Notes: a model not told the origin generated them from the sequence alone. Counted from the stretch's first letter, positions 20,293-28,983 are shown. The stretch is DNA of 64,000 nt from Stutzerimonas stutzeri (GCF_000935215.1 NZ_JXXD01000048.1:1-64000); one strand, 5' to 3'. Program-made: numbers and translations.

Positions 20293-20928
20293 CTAACGCG
20301 CCGCTTCCATCCGCCTGGGCGCCGGATGAAAGAAGATGTGTTCGACCACCGGGCCGACGGCGATCTGGCCGATCTCCTCGTAGCCCTGCCGCTGGTAGAA
20401 GTTCAGGTAGCGTGGGTTGCCGGTATCGATCACCAGCCCCTGGGAGGTTTCATCCTCGGCGCACCACTCGTGCACCGCCTGCAGCAGCTGCTCACCATAT
20501 TGCTGCCCCTGAAACTGCGGATGCACACCGAGCAACGGCAGCAGATGCACGGCACCGGTCGGCAGACACGCCAGTACCGCCGCGTGGTAGTCCAGATAGC
20601 GCCTGGTGCAGCGGAACCCGGCGGTCAGCAGCATGCGCGCGCGCCAGGCCCAGCTTTCGGTGACATCCAGCCGCCGTTGCGGCGGCGCGATCAGCGCGAC
20701 GGCTATCAGGCGGTCGTCCAGCAACAGCCCGAGTGCTGGTTGCTGCTGCAGGAAATGCTGGTTTACCAGCTCCCGCACGGTCGCGCGCACGCGCTGCTGA
20801 TAGCCGGGCCGGTCCGCCTCGAACAGGTAGGCAAAGGTCGGTTCGTGACGGTACGCGTGATACAGCAGCGAACGGGTTTCGCGGTCATAACCACCATCGA
20901 GCGTGCGAACCTCGGCAGACATCGGCAT
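20293..20928 (-). CDS. GNAT-family N-acetyltransferase
   Basis: Predicted acetyl-CoA-dependent acyltransferase of about 211 aa. The acetyl-CoA binding block is HLLPLLGVHPQFQGQQYGEQL, with QGQQYG matching the Q/R-x-x-G-x-G/A loop, followed by LVIDTGNPRYLNFYQRQGYEEIG, the typical strand-helix of GNAT motif B. The N-terminal third, with a conserved-looking EPTFAYLF segment, is less typical and may bind the acceptor, which cannot be named. The start is ATG 20928 or 20922. It lies upstream of tamA on the same strand with a 150-bp gap, so co-transcription is possible. Confidence 0.85.
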   Translation of the reverse strand: MPMSAEVRTLDGGYDRETRSLLYHAYRHEPTFAYLFEADRPGYQQRVRATVRELVNQHFLQQQPALGLLLDDRLIAVALIAPPQRRLDVTESWAWRARMLLTAGFRCTRRYLDYHAAVLACLPTGAVHLLPLLGVHPQFQGQQYGEQLLQAVHEWCAEDETSQGLVIDTGNPRYLNFYQRQGYEEIGQIAVGPVVEHIFFHPAPRRMEAAR

Positions 20929-21181
20929 GGCAACTCTCGGCTTTTTCCAGAGGGATGCTTGCAACTTAGCAGCGCTTCGCCCGCCCCGCCACGCCGCCGG
21001 AGCACCTGCCGTTCACGCTGCTCCAAAGACAATGCCGTTGCTGTCTGTTTCAGCGCGAAACTTGGTATGCACGGCGCCGCGGCTCTAGAATCGGCATTCT
21101 TTGCCCACGACAGATCGGCATCGGCAGCGCCGCGCCGGGTGTCCTTCCCCCTTGAGCCTCAGCCAGCCTTCACGGAATCCC

Positions 21182-21994
21182 ATGAAAATCGTTTCCTTCA
21201 ATATCAATGGATTACGCGCAAGACCTCACCAGCTTTCTGCGATCATTGAAAAGCATCAGCCGGACGTCATCGGCCTTCAGGAAACCAAGGTTTCTGACGA
21301 ACAGTTTCCCCAGGCGGAGATCGAGGCGCTCGGCTACCACGTCCACTATCACGGGCAGAAAGGCCACTACGGCGTCGCCCTGCTCTCGCGCCAGGCACCA
21401 CTGGAGATCCACAAGGGCTTTCCCAGCGATGGCGAGGAGTCGCAGAAGCGCTTCATCTGGGGCCGCTTCGCCGATGCCGGTGGCCAGCAGGTAACCGTGA
21501 TGAACGGCTACTTCCCCCAGGGCGAAAGCCGCGCCCATCCGGTGAAGTTTCCCGCCAAGACCAAGTTCTACGCTGACCTGCAGGCGTTGCTCGAACAGCA
21601 GTTCCGCCCCGAGGAATCGCTCGCGCTGATGGGCGACTTCAATATCTCCCCGCAGGACTGCGACATCGGCATCGGCGAAGTGAACGCCAAGCGCTGGCTG
21701 CGCACCGGCAAATGCAGCTTCCTCCCCGAGGAGCGCGAGTGGCTCGAGCGCCTGAAGGGCTGGGGACTGCAGGACAGCTTCCGCACCCTCAACCCGGAAG
21801 TGGTCGATCGCTTCAGCTGGTTCGACTATCGCAGCCGCGGTTTCGAGGACGACCCGCGCCGCGGCCTGCGCATCGACTACATCCTGACCACCGCAGCGCT
21901 GCACCAACGCGTGATCGAGTGCGGCGTCGACTACGACATCCGCGCGATGGAGAAACCTTCCGACCACTGCCCGGTGTGGATCGAGCTGCGCTGA
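21182..21994 (+). CDS. xthA: Exodeoxyribonuclease III
   Basis: DNA-repair nuclease of the AP-endonuclease family 1, 270 aa. It cleaves abasic sites and has 3'-5' exonuclease and 3'-phosphatase activity on double-stranded DNA. Visible active-site blocks are [21 protein letters not shown] (metal-binding Glu34), [23 protein letters not shown] (catalytic Asp and Asn), LRIDYIL and [11 protein letters not shown] with the catalytic His. The start at 21182 matches the family N-terminus [11 protein letters not shown]. It stands alone upstream of the phosphate-binding fusion gene, 95 bp away. Confidence 0.96.
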   Translation: MKIVSFNINGLRARPHQLSAIIEKHQPDVIGLQETKVSDEQFPQAEIEALGYHVHYHGQKGHYGVALLSRQAPLEIHKGFPSDGEESQKRFIWGRFADAGGQQVTVMNGYFPQGESRAHPVKFPAKTKFYADLQALLEQQFRPEESLALMGDFNISPQDCDIGIGEVNAKRWLRTGKCSFLPEEREWLERLKGWGLQDSFRTLNPEVVDRFSWFDYRSRGFEDDPRRGLRIDYILTTAALHQRVIECGVDYDIRAMEKPSDHCPVWIELR

Positions 21995-22028
21995 CGACCG
22001 CTGCGCAATTCCGGCAGCGCCGCCCGCG

Positions 22029-22060
22029 CTGTCATTTATTGGTAACCGAACCGTCTTAAT
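22029..22060 (+). promoter_or_regulatory. Candidate Pho box and PhoB-type promoter
   Basis: CTGTCAT (22029-22035), a 4-bp spacer TTAT, then TGGTAAC (22040-22046), matches the two 7-mers of the PhoB box (first perfect, second 4 of 7). A -10-like CTTAAT lies at 22055-22060, 8 bp downstream, the usual spacing when the Pho box replaces -35. The gene downstream encodes a phosphate-binding-type protein, which agrees. Confidence 0.7.
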
Positions 22061-22090
22061 CTCGCGACCTTCTACAAGGAGGTCGCGAGA
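22060..22090 (+). promoter_or_regulatory. Hairpin enclosing the ribosome binding site and start
   Basis: TCTCGCGACC (22060-22069) is a perfect complement of GGTCGCGAGA (22081-22090); the last base is the A of the start ATG. The AAGGAGGT Shine-Dalgarno (22076-22083) straddles loop and stem. In RNA this would mask ribosome access; in DNA it could equally be an operator. Confidence 0.75.
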
Positions 22091-23454
22091 TGACGCCACG
22101 TGTGTTTGGACGGTTCTGGAATCGGGCACTGCCCCTGCTGCTGGTCACGCTGGGCAGCGCCTCCAGCGAAAGTTTCGCCGCCCCACCCACCCCGCCAGAC
22201 GGATCGGCCGTACTGCGCATTCACGGCTCCAACACCGTGGGTGCCAAGCTGGCACCGATGCTGGTGGCGGGCCTGTTCGAGGCCAAGAGCCTGCAGTCGG
22301 TCCGCATCGCCCCGGCCGGCAAGGAAAACGAGCAGCGCATCACTGCCCTCGACGAGCGCGGTCGGACTGTGCAGGCACTGGTCGCCGCGCATGGCACCGG
22401 TACCGGATTCGCTGGGCTAAAAGACGGTACTGCCGATCTCGCCGCTGCTTCGCGTTCGATCAAACAGAGCGAAGCGCAGAGCCTCTCCGCCCTGGGCGAC
22501 ATGCGCAGCGCCGAGAGCGAACAGGTCATCGCTATCGATGGCCTGGCGGTGATCGTCCACCCCGATAACCCGGTGCAAGCCCTCAGCGTGGAGCAGGTAG
22601 CCCGCCTGTTCGCCGGCAAGATCACCAGCTGGCGTGAGCTGGGCGGTGCGGATGTTGCCGTCGAGCTGCACGCGCGTGATGACCAGTCCGGCACCTACGA
22701 CACCTTCAAGGAGCTGGTGCTGAACAGTCAGGGGCAGGCATTGGCCACCAGCGCCGTGCGCTATGAATCCAACGACGCCCTGTCCCAGGCGGTCAGCCGC
22801 CGTAGCGGCGCCATCGGCTTCGTCGGTCTCGCCTCCGTCGGCAAGTCGAAAGCGCTGGCAATCACCGACGGCGATTCCCAGCCCATGCCGCCGAGCCAGG
22901 CGCTGGTCGCCACCGAGGACTACCCGTTGTCACGCCGGCTGTTCCTCTATGCCGATCCCCAGAAGCAGTCCGCATGGACCCGCGAGTTCCTGAGCTTTGT
23001 GCACAGCCCGGAAGGACAGGCCATCGTCGAGAAATCCGGTTACGTGGCCCAGGCCATCGCGCCGATCCGGCTGCCGCTACAAACGACGATGCCCGAGGCC
23101 TATCAGCAGCTGGCCAAGGAGGCACAGCGACTGACCGTCAACTTCCGCTTCGCCGAAGGCAGCGCGCAACTGGACAACAAGGCCCAACGCGACGTGCAGC
23201 GTTTGATCGACTATCTCAACAGCCACGACAAGCAGATGAACGCTGCGGTGCTGGTCGGCTTCGGCGACGCCCGCAACGATCCCGCGCGGACTGCATTGCT
23301 GTCCAAACTGCGCGCCATGGCGGTGCGTCGCGAACTGGCGCGTGGTGGCATACTTGTAAAGGAAATCAATGGCTTGGGCGATCAACTTCCAGTGGCATCT
23401 AACAGCGAAGCTGGCCGTATCAAGAATCGCCGCGTCGAAGTCTGGGTGTACTGA
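22090..23454 (+). CDS. Phosphate-binding (PstS-like) protein fused to OmpA peptidoglycan-binding domain
   Basis: Exported 454-aa protein with two domains. After a signal peptide (about residues 1-31, ending SFAA) comes a type-2 periplasmic binding domain of the phosphate family: LRIHGSNTVGAKLAP at the start and HARDDQSGTYDTF in the middle are PstS-like ligand-binding blocks. From about residue 345 an OmpA-C domain follows (VNFRFAEGSAQLDN, then GRIKNRRVEVWV at the end), which binds peptidoglycan. The fusion would tether a phosphate-binding protein to the cell wall. No pst permease genes are adjacent. A Pho box and a start-site hairpin precede it. It may store or scavenge phosphate rather than feed a transporter; that is inference. 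Confidence 0.87.
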   Translation: MTPRVFGRFWNRALPLLLVTLGSASSESFAAPPTPPDGSAVLRIHGSNTVGAKLAPMLVAGLFEAKSLQSVRIAPAGKENEQRITALDERGRTVQALVAAHGTGTGFAGLKDGTADLAAASRSIKQSEAQSLSALGDMRSAESEQVIAIDGLAVIVHPDNPVQALSVEQVARLFAGKITSWRELGGADVAVELHARDDQSGTYDTFKELVLNSQGQALATSAVRYESNDALSQAVSRRSGAIGFVGLASVGKSKALAITDGDSQPMPPSQALVATEDYPLSRRLFLYADPQKQSAWTREFLSFVHSPEGQAIVEKSGYVAQAIAPIRLPLQTTMPEAYQQLAKEAQRLTVNFRFAEGSAQLDNKAQRDVQRLIDYLNSHDKQMNAAVLVGFGDARNDPARTALLSKLRAMAVRRELARGGILVKEINGLGDQLPVASNSEAGRIKNRRVEVWVY

Positions 23455-23456
23455 AA

Positions 23457-23522
23457 CGAGTGCAAGATCGTATCGGCCGCCAGCCGCGGGCGTACTGTCC
23501 CGGTGCAGGCGTCGGGTTTAAG
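23457..23522 (+). promoter_or_regulatory. Candidate MtlR operator and promoter of mtlZ
   Basis: CGAGTGCAAGATCGTATCGG (23457-23476) matches 16 of 20 bases of the motif before mtlE at 25601-25620. A weak promoter TACTGT (23493-23498), 18-bp spacer, TTTAAG (23517-23522) follows at nearly the same distance as at mtlE. The operator starts 3 bp after the stop of the preceding gene. Confidence 0.6.
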
Positions 23523-23553
23523 CTCGGGCGATTTCCGCCAGCAGGAATCGTCC

Positions 23554-24486
23554 ATGTACCTCGTCTGTGGTGAAGCGCTTTTCGATGTGTTCGCGGCCTC
23601 GACCGACAGCCGCAGTCGTCTGCATCTGGAAGCCGTTGCAGGTGGCTCGCCGTTCAACGTTGCCGTCGGGCTGGCCCGGTTGGGCACGCAAGTCGCGCTG
23701 CTCGGTGGGCTCTCGCGCGATCATTTCGGTCAGCGCCTGCTAGAGCTGCTGCAGGAAGAAGGCGTTGCCACCGAACATCTCGCCATCTTCGATGCGCCGA
23801 CCACCCTGGCGATGGTCGCCATCGGCGCCGATGGCAGTCCGGTCTACAGCTTTCGCGGCGAAGGCTGTGCCGATCGCCTGTTGCATACCGAACAGCTGCA
23901 GCCGCTGCCTGCTGGGATTCGCGGCATCCATTTCGGCTCCTATTCGCTGGTGACGCCGCCGATTGCCGATACGCTGCTGGCCTTGCTGCATCGCGAGCAT
24001 GCCCAGCGCCTGATTTCACTCGATCCGAACATTCGCCTCAACGTCGAACCCAGCCTCGAACGTTGGCGCGAGCGGGTCGAGGCGTTCGCCGAACGCGCAC
24101 ACCTGATCAAGGTCAGCGACGAGGATCTGGCCCTGCTCTATCCAGGCGTTGCGCCAGCGAGCATCGCCCAGCGCTGGCTGGACCATCACGCAGAGCTGGT
24201 GGTGCTCACCCGCGGTGCCGACGGCGCACAGCTCTTCAGCCGCAAGCACGGGCAGCTGGATGTGGCCGCGCATGCGGTGACGGTGCGTGACACCGTGGGA
24301 GCCGGCGACACCTTCCAGGCCGCGTTGCTCGCCTACCTGGCCGAACAGCAGCTTGACTCGCCGCACGGGCTCGCACAAATGGGATCTGCGCAACTGCAGG
24401 CCATGCTCGCCTTCGCCAGCAGCGCCGCCGCCATCACCTGTTCCCGGCGTGGTCCGGACCTGCCCTACCGATACGAAATTGTCTGA
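23554..24486 (+). CDS. mtlZ: Fructokinase, PfkB family (MtlZ)
   Basis: Cytoplasmic sugar kinase of 310 aa that would phosphorylate the fructose made from mannitol by MtlD. PfkB signature 1 is seen as GGSPFNVAVGLARLG near residue 30 and signature 2 as VRDTVGAGDTFQAALLAYL near residue 245, with the catalytic Asp in GAGDTF. The start at 23554 has CAGGAA 8 bp upstream. In P. fluorescens the mtlZ gene closes the mtl operon; here it precedes mtlR and the transport genes. A motif shared with the mtlE promoter suggests it is still under MtlR control. Confidence 0.9.
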   Translation: MYLVCGEALFDVFAASTDSRSRLHLEAVAGGSPFNVAVGLARLGTQVALLGGLSRDHFGQRLLELLQEEGVATEHLAIFDAPTTLAMVAIGADGSPVYSFRGEGCADRLLHTEQLQPLPAGIRGIHFGSYSLVTPPIADTLLALLHREHAQRLISLDPNIRLNVEPSLERWRERVEAFAERAHLIKVSDEDLALLYPGVAPASIAQRWLDHHAELVVLTRGADGAQLFSRKHGQLDVAAHAVTVRDTVGAGDTFQAALLAYLAEQQLDSPHGLAQMGSAQLQAMLAFASSAAAITCSRRGPDLPYRYEIV

Positions 24487-24552
24487 CCGGTTTGGCCGTT
24501 GCGCCCTCAGCAGCTATAACCCTTCGTGGCCTTTCACGACAACGGACCCTGC

Positions 24553-25458
24553 ATGAGAGCGTTGAAGATTACCGACCCGTCCTACGAGCTGATGGACGAC
24601 CACCACGGCAACTCGCTGATTTATCGCGAGCACGGGTTCCCCTGCCCGCTGGTGCGCTGGCACAACCACAAGGAATACGAGCTGCATCTGATCGTCGCCA
24701 GCTCCGGCAAGGTGTTCGTCGGCGACTACGTAGGCAATTTCGGCCCGGACAGCCTGTTCCTCACCGGCCCGCACCTGCCGCACAACTGGATCAGCCAGGT
24801 CGAGGACGGCGAGGTCGTGGCCAAACGCGACATGCTGGTCAACTTCACGGACGAGATGCTCGAAGCGGGCCACGCTGTCTTCTCCGAGCTGCGGACCTTC
24901 ACGCCGATGCTCGAGCGCTCGCGCTACGGAATCGAGTTTCGCTGTCCGCAGACCATCGCCCAGGCACGCCAACTGATGCAGCAGATCGCCGACAGCCGCG
25001 GCGCCACCCGCCTCGGCTATTTCCTGATCATGCTCGAGCTGCTTGCCAGATGCGACGACTACCAGCTGCTCTCCGGCGCCACTTCGGCACAGTTGAGCGA
25101 CGAGCAGCAAGCCGACCGGACCAACATGGCGGTCAACTACATCTTCGAACACTACATGCGCGAGCTGCCCCTGGAGGAAGTCGCCAGCCATCTCGGCATG
25201 AAACCCACCTACTTCTCGCGCTTCTTCAAGCGCGCCACCGGGCGTTGCTACGTCGAGTTCGTCAACAGCCTGCGCATCAGCAAATCCTGCGAACTGCTGC
25301 TCGATCAAGACAAGCCGGTCACGGATGTCTGCTTCGAATCGGGTTTCAACAACCTGTCCAATTTCAATCGCCGCTTCCAGCAGCTCAAGGGCATGACCCC
25401 ATCGTGCTATCGACGCCTCGTCGAACAACGCCTGACCGAGCAGAACCTGGCCAGCTGA
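24553..25458 (+). CDS. mtlR: AraC-family activator of the polyol operon (MtlR)
   Basis: Transcription factor of 301 aa. An N-terminal cupin-like sensor (HNHKEYELHLI, about residues 40-55) is followed by a C-terminal double helix-turn-helix from about residue 195: LPLEEVASHLGMKPTYFSRFFK and the final VCFESGFNNLSNFNRRFQQLKGMTPS, the classic AraC tail. Its place between mtlZ and mtlE, and the known role of MtlR in Pseudomonas mannitol, sorbitol and arabitol use, support the name. The start at 24553 was chosen because the sensor domain begins directly after it; an alternative non-ATG start upstream would add nine residues. It lies 66 bp after mtlZ and may be co-transcribed. Confidence 0.9.
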   Translation: MRALKITDPSYELMDDHHGNSLIYREHGFPCPLVRWHNHKEYELHLIVASSGKVFVGDYVGNFGPDSLFLTGPHLPHNWISQVEDGEVVAKRDMLVNFTDEMLEAGHAVFSELRTFTPMLERSRYGIEFRCPQTIAQARQLMQQIADSRGATRLGYFLIMLELLARCDDYQLLSGATSAQLSDEQQADRTNMAVNYIFEHYMRELPLEEVASHLGMKPTYFSRFFKRATGRCYVEFVNSLRISKSCELLLDQDKPVTDVCFESGFNNLSNFNRRFQQLKGMTPSCYRRLVEQRLTEQNLAS

Positions 25459-25597
25459 TACGCTTCCGGCCGGCCGGCTCCAGCGCCCTGTTCCTCGCCC
25501 GCTGCTCTACTCGCGTCTTTATGATCGTGGCAAAGACTCGTTCTTGAGCCCCTGCGACAGGTCTGGACGGTGCCGCTGCGGGCAGCCCACTGCGGTC

Positions 25598-25630
25598 AAG
25601 CGAGTGCAAAAAAGTATCGAAGCGAGTGCA
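25598..25630 (+). promoter_or_regulatory. Candidate MtlR operator: direct repeat before mtlE
   Basis: AAGCGAGTGCA occurs twice, at 25598-25608 and 25620-25630, a 22-bp period that puts both copies on one face of the helix, as AraC-family dimers prefer. The block between contains GTATCG, also found before mtlZ. The second copy ends 9 bp ahead of the -35 element. Confidence 0.75.
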
Positions 25631-25639
25631 GTCACGGCT

Positions 25640-25669
25640 TTGTCGTGCGGCCACTGCCGGCGTTGTAAT
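25640..25669 (+). promoter_or_regulatory. Candidate mtlE promoter
   Basis: TTGTCG (25640-25645), 18-bp spacer, TGTAAT (25664-25669). A moderate sigma-70 match that would need an activator, consistent with the adjacent MtlR-type operator. The leader to the mtlE start would be about 80 bases. Confidence 0.55.
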
Positions 25670-25756
25670 GCCTGCCAGACGCTCGTAGCGCAGTACGCGG
25701 GTAACAACAAAAACAATAAGTGCTTCCAGGCCCTGATCTGGAAGAGGAGTCCACGA

Positions 25757-27064
25757 ATGAAAGCATTCAACTTGCTGCTCGGTACCGCCTGCATGGCCTC
25801 GATTGCGCTGGCCCAGGCCGCCGAAACCCTCACCGTTGCCACCGTCAATAACGCGGATATGATCCGCATGCAGCGCCTCTCCAAGACCTTCGAACAGCAG
25901 AATCCCGACATCAAGCTCAACTGGGTGGTGCTCGAAGAGAACGTGCTGCGCCAACGCCTGACCACCGATATCGCCACCCAGGGCGGCCAGTTCGACGTAC
26001 TGACCATCGGCATGTACGAAGCCTCGCTCTGGGGCGATAAGGGTTGGCTGGCGCCGATGAAGGACCTTCCCGAAGACTACGATCTGGATGATGTCTTCCC
26101 TTCGGTACGTGAGGGCCTTTCGGTCGACGGGACGCTCTACGCCCTGCCGTTCTATGCCGAAAGCTCGATGACCTACTACCGTACCGACCTGTTCGAACAG
26201 GCCGGTCTGGACATGCCCGAGCACCCGACCTGGACTCAGATCGCCGAGTTTGCCGAAAAGCTGCACAAGCCTGGCGAGGACCAGTACGGCATCTGCCTGC
26301 GCGGCAAGGCCGGCTGGGGCGAGAACATGGCGCTGGTCACGACGGTCGCCAATTCCTTCGGTGCGCGCTGGTTCGATGAGAAGTGGCAGCCGGAGTTCGA
26401 CGGCCCTGAATGGACCAAGGCCGCCAACTTTTATGTGGATCTGCTGAGTAAATACGGCCCACCGGGCGCCTCAAGCAACGGCTTCAACGAAAACCTGGCC
26501 CTGTTCAACAGCGGCAAGTGCGCCATGTGGGTCGATGCAACGGTCGCCGGTTCCTTCGTGACTGACGAATCTCAAAGCAAGGTCGCCGACAAGGTGGGCT
26601 TCACCTTTGCCCCGCAGGAAGACACCGACAAGGGTTCCGCCTGGCTGTACTCCTGGGCGCTGGCAATCCCGACCAGCTCGCAACAAAAGGACACCGCCAA
26701 GCAGTTCACCGCCTGGGCAACCTCCAAGGACTACGCCAAGCTCGTTGCCGAAACCGATGGCGTCACCAACGTGCCGCCGGGTACGCGCGAATCGACCTAC
26801 AACGACGAGTACATGGCCGCAGCGCCGTTCGCCAAGATCACCCTGGAGTCGCTGAAACAGGCTGATCCCGCCTCGCCGTCGGCCAAGCCGGTTCCCTATG
26901 TCGGCATCCAGCTGGTGACCATTCCGGAGTTCCAGGCAATCGGTACCCAGGTCGGCAAGATGTTCTCCGCGGCGCTAACAGGGCAGATGCCGGTCGAGCA
27001 GATGCTGACTGCAGTGCAGCAATCCACCACGCGGGAAATGAAGCGCGCCGGCTATCCCAAGTGA
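25757..27064 (+). CDS. mtlE: Polyol ABC transporter substrate-binding protein MtlE
   Basis: Periplasmic binding protein of the carbohydrate (CUT1) family, 435 aa. The N-terminus MKAFNLLLGTACMASIALAQAAETL is a clear signal peptide. Mature-domain landmarks include TVATVNNADMIRMQRL, FDVLTIGMYEASLWGDKGWL and YALPFYAESSMTYYR, typical of mannitol/sorbitol-binding members. GAGGAG lies 7-8 bp before the ATG at 25757. It is the first gene of mtlEFGKDY. A hairpin after its stop could lower read-through and keep the binding protein more abundant than the permeases. Confidence 0.93.
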   Translation: MKAFNLLLGTACMASIALAQAAETLTVATVNNADMIRMQRLSKTFEQQNPDIKLNWVVLEENVLRQRLTTDIATQGGQFDVLTIGMYEASLWGDKGWLAPMKDLPEDYDLDDVFPSVREGLSVDGTLYALPFYAESSMTYYRTDLFEQAGLDMPEHPTWTQIAEFAEKLHKPGEDQYGICLRGKAGWGENMALVTTVANSFGARWFDEKWQPEFDGPEWTKAANFYVDLLSKYGPPGASSNGFNENLALFNSGKCAMWVDATVAGSFVTDESQSKVADKVGFTFAPQEDTDKGSAWLYSWALAIPTSSQQKDTAKQFTAWATSKDYAKLVAETDGVTNVPPGTRESTYNDEYMAAAPFAKITLESLKQADPASPSAKPVPYVGIQLVTIPEFQAIGTQVGKMFSAALTGQMPVEQMLTAVQQSTTREMKRAGYPK

Positions 27065-27109
27065 GCATCCCAAGTAGGTAACCCCTTCAACCGAAGGTGA
27101 ACACCGGAC

Positions 27110-27127
27110 AGGGCTCGCCCGAGCCCT
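27110..27127 (+). terminator. Intercistronic hairpin between mtlE and mtlF
   Basis: AGGGCTC (27110-27116) pairs with GAGCCCT (27121-27127) around a GCCC loop, 46 bp after mtlE. There is no proper T-run, so it is more likely a partial attenuator or mRNA-stabilising hairpin than a full terminator. Confidence 0.55.
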
Positions 27128-27156
27128 TAAGGCCTTCTTACAGCCGGAGCACCCCC

Positions 27157-28101
27157 ATGGCCACCTCATCCGCAGCCTTGCCCAAGGCACCTGTCACCGA
27201 AACGGCAAGCGAGCCGAGCGCGCGCAAACCACGCCGCTTCGGCCCCAGCTGGTTCCTCGTCAGCCCGTCCGTTGCACTGTTGCTGCTGTGGATGCTGGTT
27301 CCGCTGTCGATGACCGTCTACTTTTCGGTGATCCGCTACAACCTGCTCTATCCCGGCGACAATGAGTTCGTCGGGCTGGAGAACTTTCACTACTTCCTGA
27401 CCGACGCCGGCTTCATGCCTGGCATGACCAACACGCTGATCCTGGTGGGCAGCGTGTTGCTGATCAGCGTTGTACTTGGCGTACTGATTTCCGCGCTGCT
27501 TGAGGCGGCGGACTTCACCGGGCGCGGGATCGTCCGCGTCATGCTGATCTCGCCGTTCTTCATCATGCCGACGGTCAGTGCGCTGGTCTGGAAGAATCTG
27601 ATCTATCACCCCGTCTCCGGCATTCTCGCCGCGGTCTGGAAATTCTTCGGTGCCCAGCCGATCGACTGGCTTGCCCAGCACCCGCTCGCCTCGATCGTGA
27701 TCATCGTGTCCTGGCAATGGTTGCCCTTTGCGATCCTGATCCTGATGACCGCCATGCAGTCCCTCGACCAGGAACAGAAGGAAGCCGCTCGTTTGGACGG
27801 CGCAGGCCCCATCGCGATCTTCTGGCATCTGACCTTGCCCCACCTGGCCCGGCCCATCGCCGTGGTGGTGATGATAGAGACCATTTTCCTGCTTTCGGTA
27901 TTCGCCGAGATCTTCACCACCACCAGCGGTGGTCCCGGCTACGCATCCACCAACCTCGCCTACCTGATCTACAACCAGGCGCTGCTGCAGTTCGATGTCG
28001 GCATGGCCTCGGCCGGCGGCCTGATTGCGGTGGTGATCGCCAACATCGCGGCGATCATCCTGGTGCGGATGCTCGGCAAGAATCTCACCGAAAAATATTG
28101 A
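27157..28101 (+). CDS. mtlF: Polyol ABC transporter permease MtlF
   Basis: Inner-membrane permease of the MalF type (CUT1), 314 aa with six expected helices. The EAA loop is EQKEAARLDGAGPIAIFWHLTLP, near residue 205, where it contacts the MtlK ATPase. The start at 27157 (MATSSAALPK) has GGAG 7 bp upstream; an in-frame ATG at 27097 lies in the hairpin leader and would add 20 polar residues. It is followed by mtlG after 10 bp. Confidence 0.92.
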   Translation: MATSSAALPKAPVTETASEPSARKPRRFGPSWFLVSPSVALLLLWMLVPLSMTVYFSVIRYNLLYPGDNEFVGLENFHYFLTDAGFMPGMTNTLILVGSVLLISVVLGVLISALLEAADFTGRGIVRVMLISPFFIMPTVSALVWKNLIYHPVSGILAAVWKFFGAQPIDWLAQHPLASIVIIVSWQWLPFAILILMTAMQSLDQEQKEAARLDGAGPIAIFWHLTLPHLARPIAVVVMIETIFLLSVFAEIFTTTSGGPGYASTNLAYLIYNQALLQFDVGMASAGGLIAVVIANIAAIILVRMLGKNLTEKY

Positions 28102-28111
28102 GGACAGACCG

Positions 28112-28945
28112 ATGCTGACGCTCAAACAAAGTCGCCGCCTCAACACCCTGGTGGTCGGGCTGTTCGCCTGGGCCGTGGCGCTGCTGCTGTTCTTCCCCAT
28201 CTTCTGGATGCTGATGACCAGCCTGAAGACCGAAATCGACGCTTTCGCCACGCCGCCGCAGTTCATCTTCACGCCTACCCTGGAAAATTACCTGCAGATC
28301 CAGGACCGCAGCGGCTACTTCAAGTACGCCTGGAACTCGGTGACCATCTCCTTCGGTGCCACAGCCCTGGGCATGCTGATTGCGATTCCTGCGGCCTACT
28401 CGATGGCCTTCTACGAGACGAAGCGCACCAAGGGCACGCTGTTGTGGATGCTCTCGACCAAGATGCTGCCGCCGGTGGGCGTACTGGTGCCGATCTACCT
28501 GCTGGCCAAGCAGTTCGGCATGCTGGACAGCCGCGCAGTGCTGATCATCATCTACACGCTGATCAACCTGCCGATTCTGGTGTGGATGATCTACACCTAC
28601 TTCAAGGACATCCCGCGCGACATCCTCGAAGCGGCGCGTATGGACGGCGCCACGCTGATGCAGGAAATGGTTCGCGTGCTGCTGCCAATCAGCAAGGGCG
28701 GGCTGGCCTCGACCATGCTGCTGTCGCTGATCCTGTGCTGGAACGAAGCCTTCTGGTCATTGAACCTGACGTCCTCCAATGCAGCCCCGCTGACCGCGCT
28801 GATCGCCTCCTACTCCAGTCCCGAAGGCCTGTTCTGGGCCAAGCTCTCGGCCGTCTCCACCCTCGCCTGCGCCCCCATCCTGATCTTCGGCTGGATCAGC
28901 CAGAAGCAGCTGGTGCGCGGCCTGTCGTTCGGCGCCGTGAAATGA
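28112..28945 (+). CDS. mtlG: Polyol ABC transporter permease MtlG
   Basis: Second inner-membrane permease, MalG type, 277 aa. The N-terminal helix FAWAVALLLFFPIFWMLMTSLKTE is typical. The EAA loop is DILEAARMDGATLMQEMVRVLLP near residue 170. It forms a heterodimer with MtlF. GAGGACAG lies about 8 bp before the ATG. It is 10 bp downstream of mtlF and 38 bp upstream of mtlK. Confidence 0.93.
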   Translation: MLTLKQSRRLNTLVVGLFAWAVALLLFFPIFWMLMTSLKTEIDAFATPPQFIFTPTLENYLQIQDRSGYFKYAWNSVTISFGATALGMLIAIPAAYSMAFYETKRTKGTLLWMLSTKMLPPVGVLVPIYLLAKQFGMLDSRAVLIIIYTLINLPILVWMIYTYFKDIPRDILEAARMDGATLMQEMVRVLLPISKGGLASTMLLSLILCWNEAFWSLNLTSSNAAPLTALIASYSSPEGLFWAKLSAVSTLACAPILIFGWISQKQLVRGLSFGAVK

Positions 28946-28983
28946 GCGCCGCCTGACAACCAAGTACAACTGAGGATTCGAAC

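Noticed and set aside
27166-28272. Long open frame antisense to mtlF and mtlG
   Set aside because: Covers two clear permease genes and shows shadow-frame composition rich in Asp, His, Gln and Arg.
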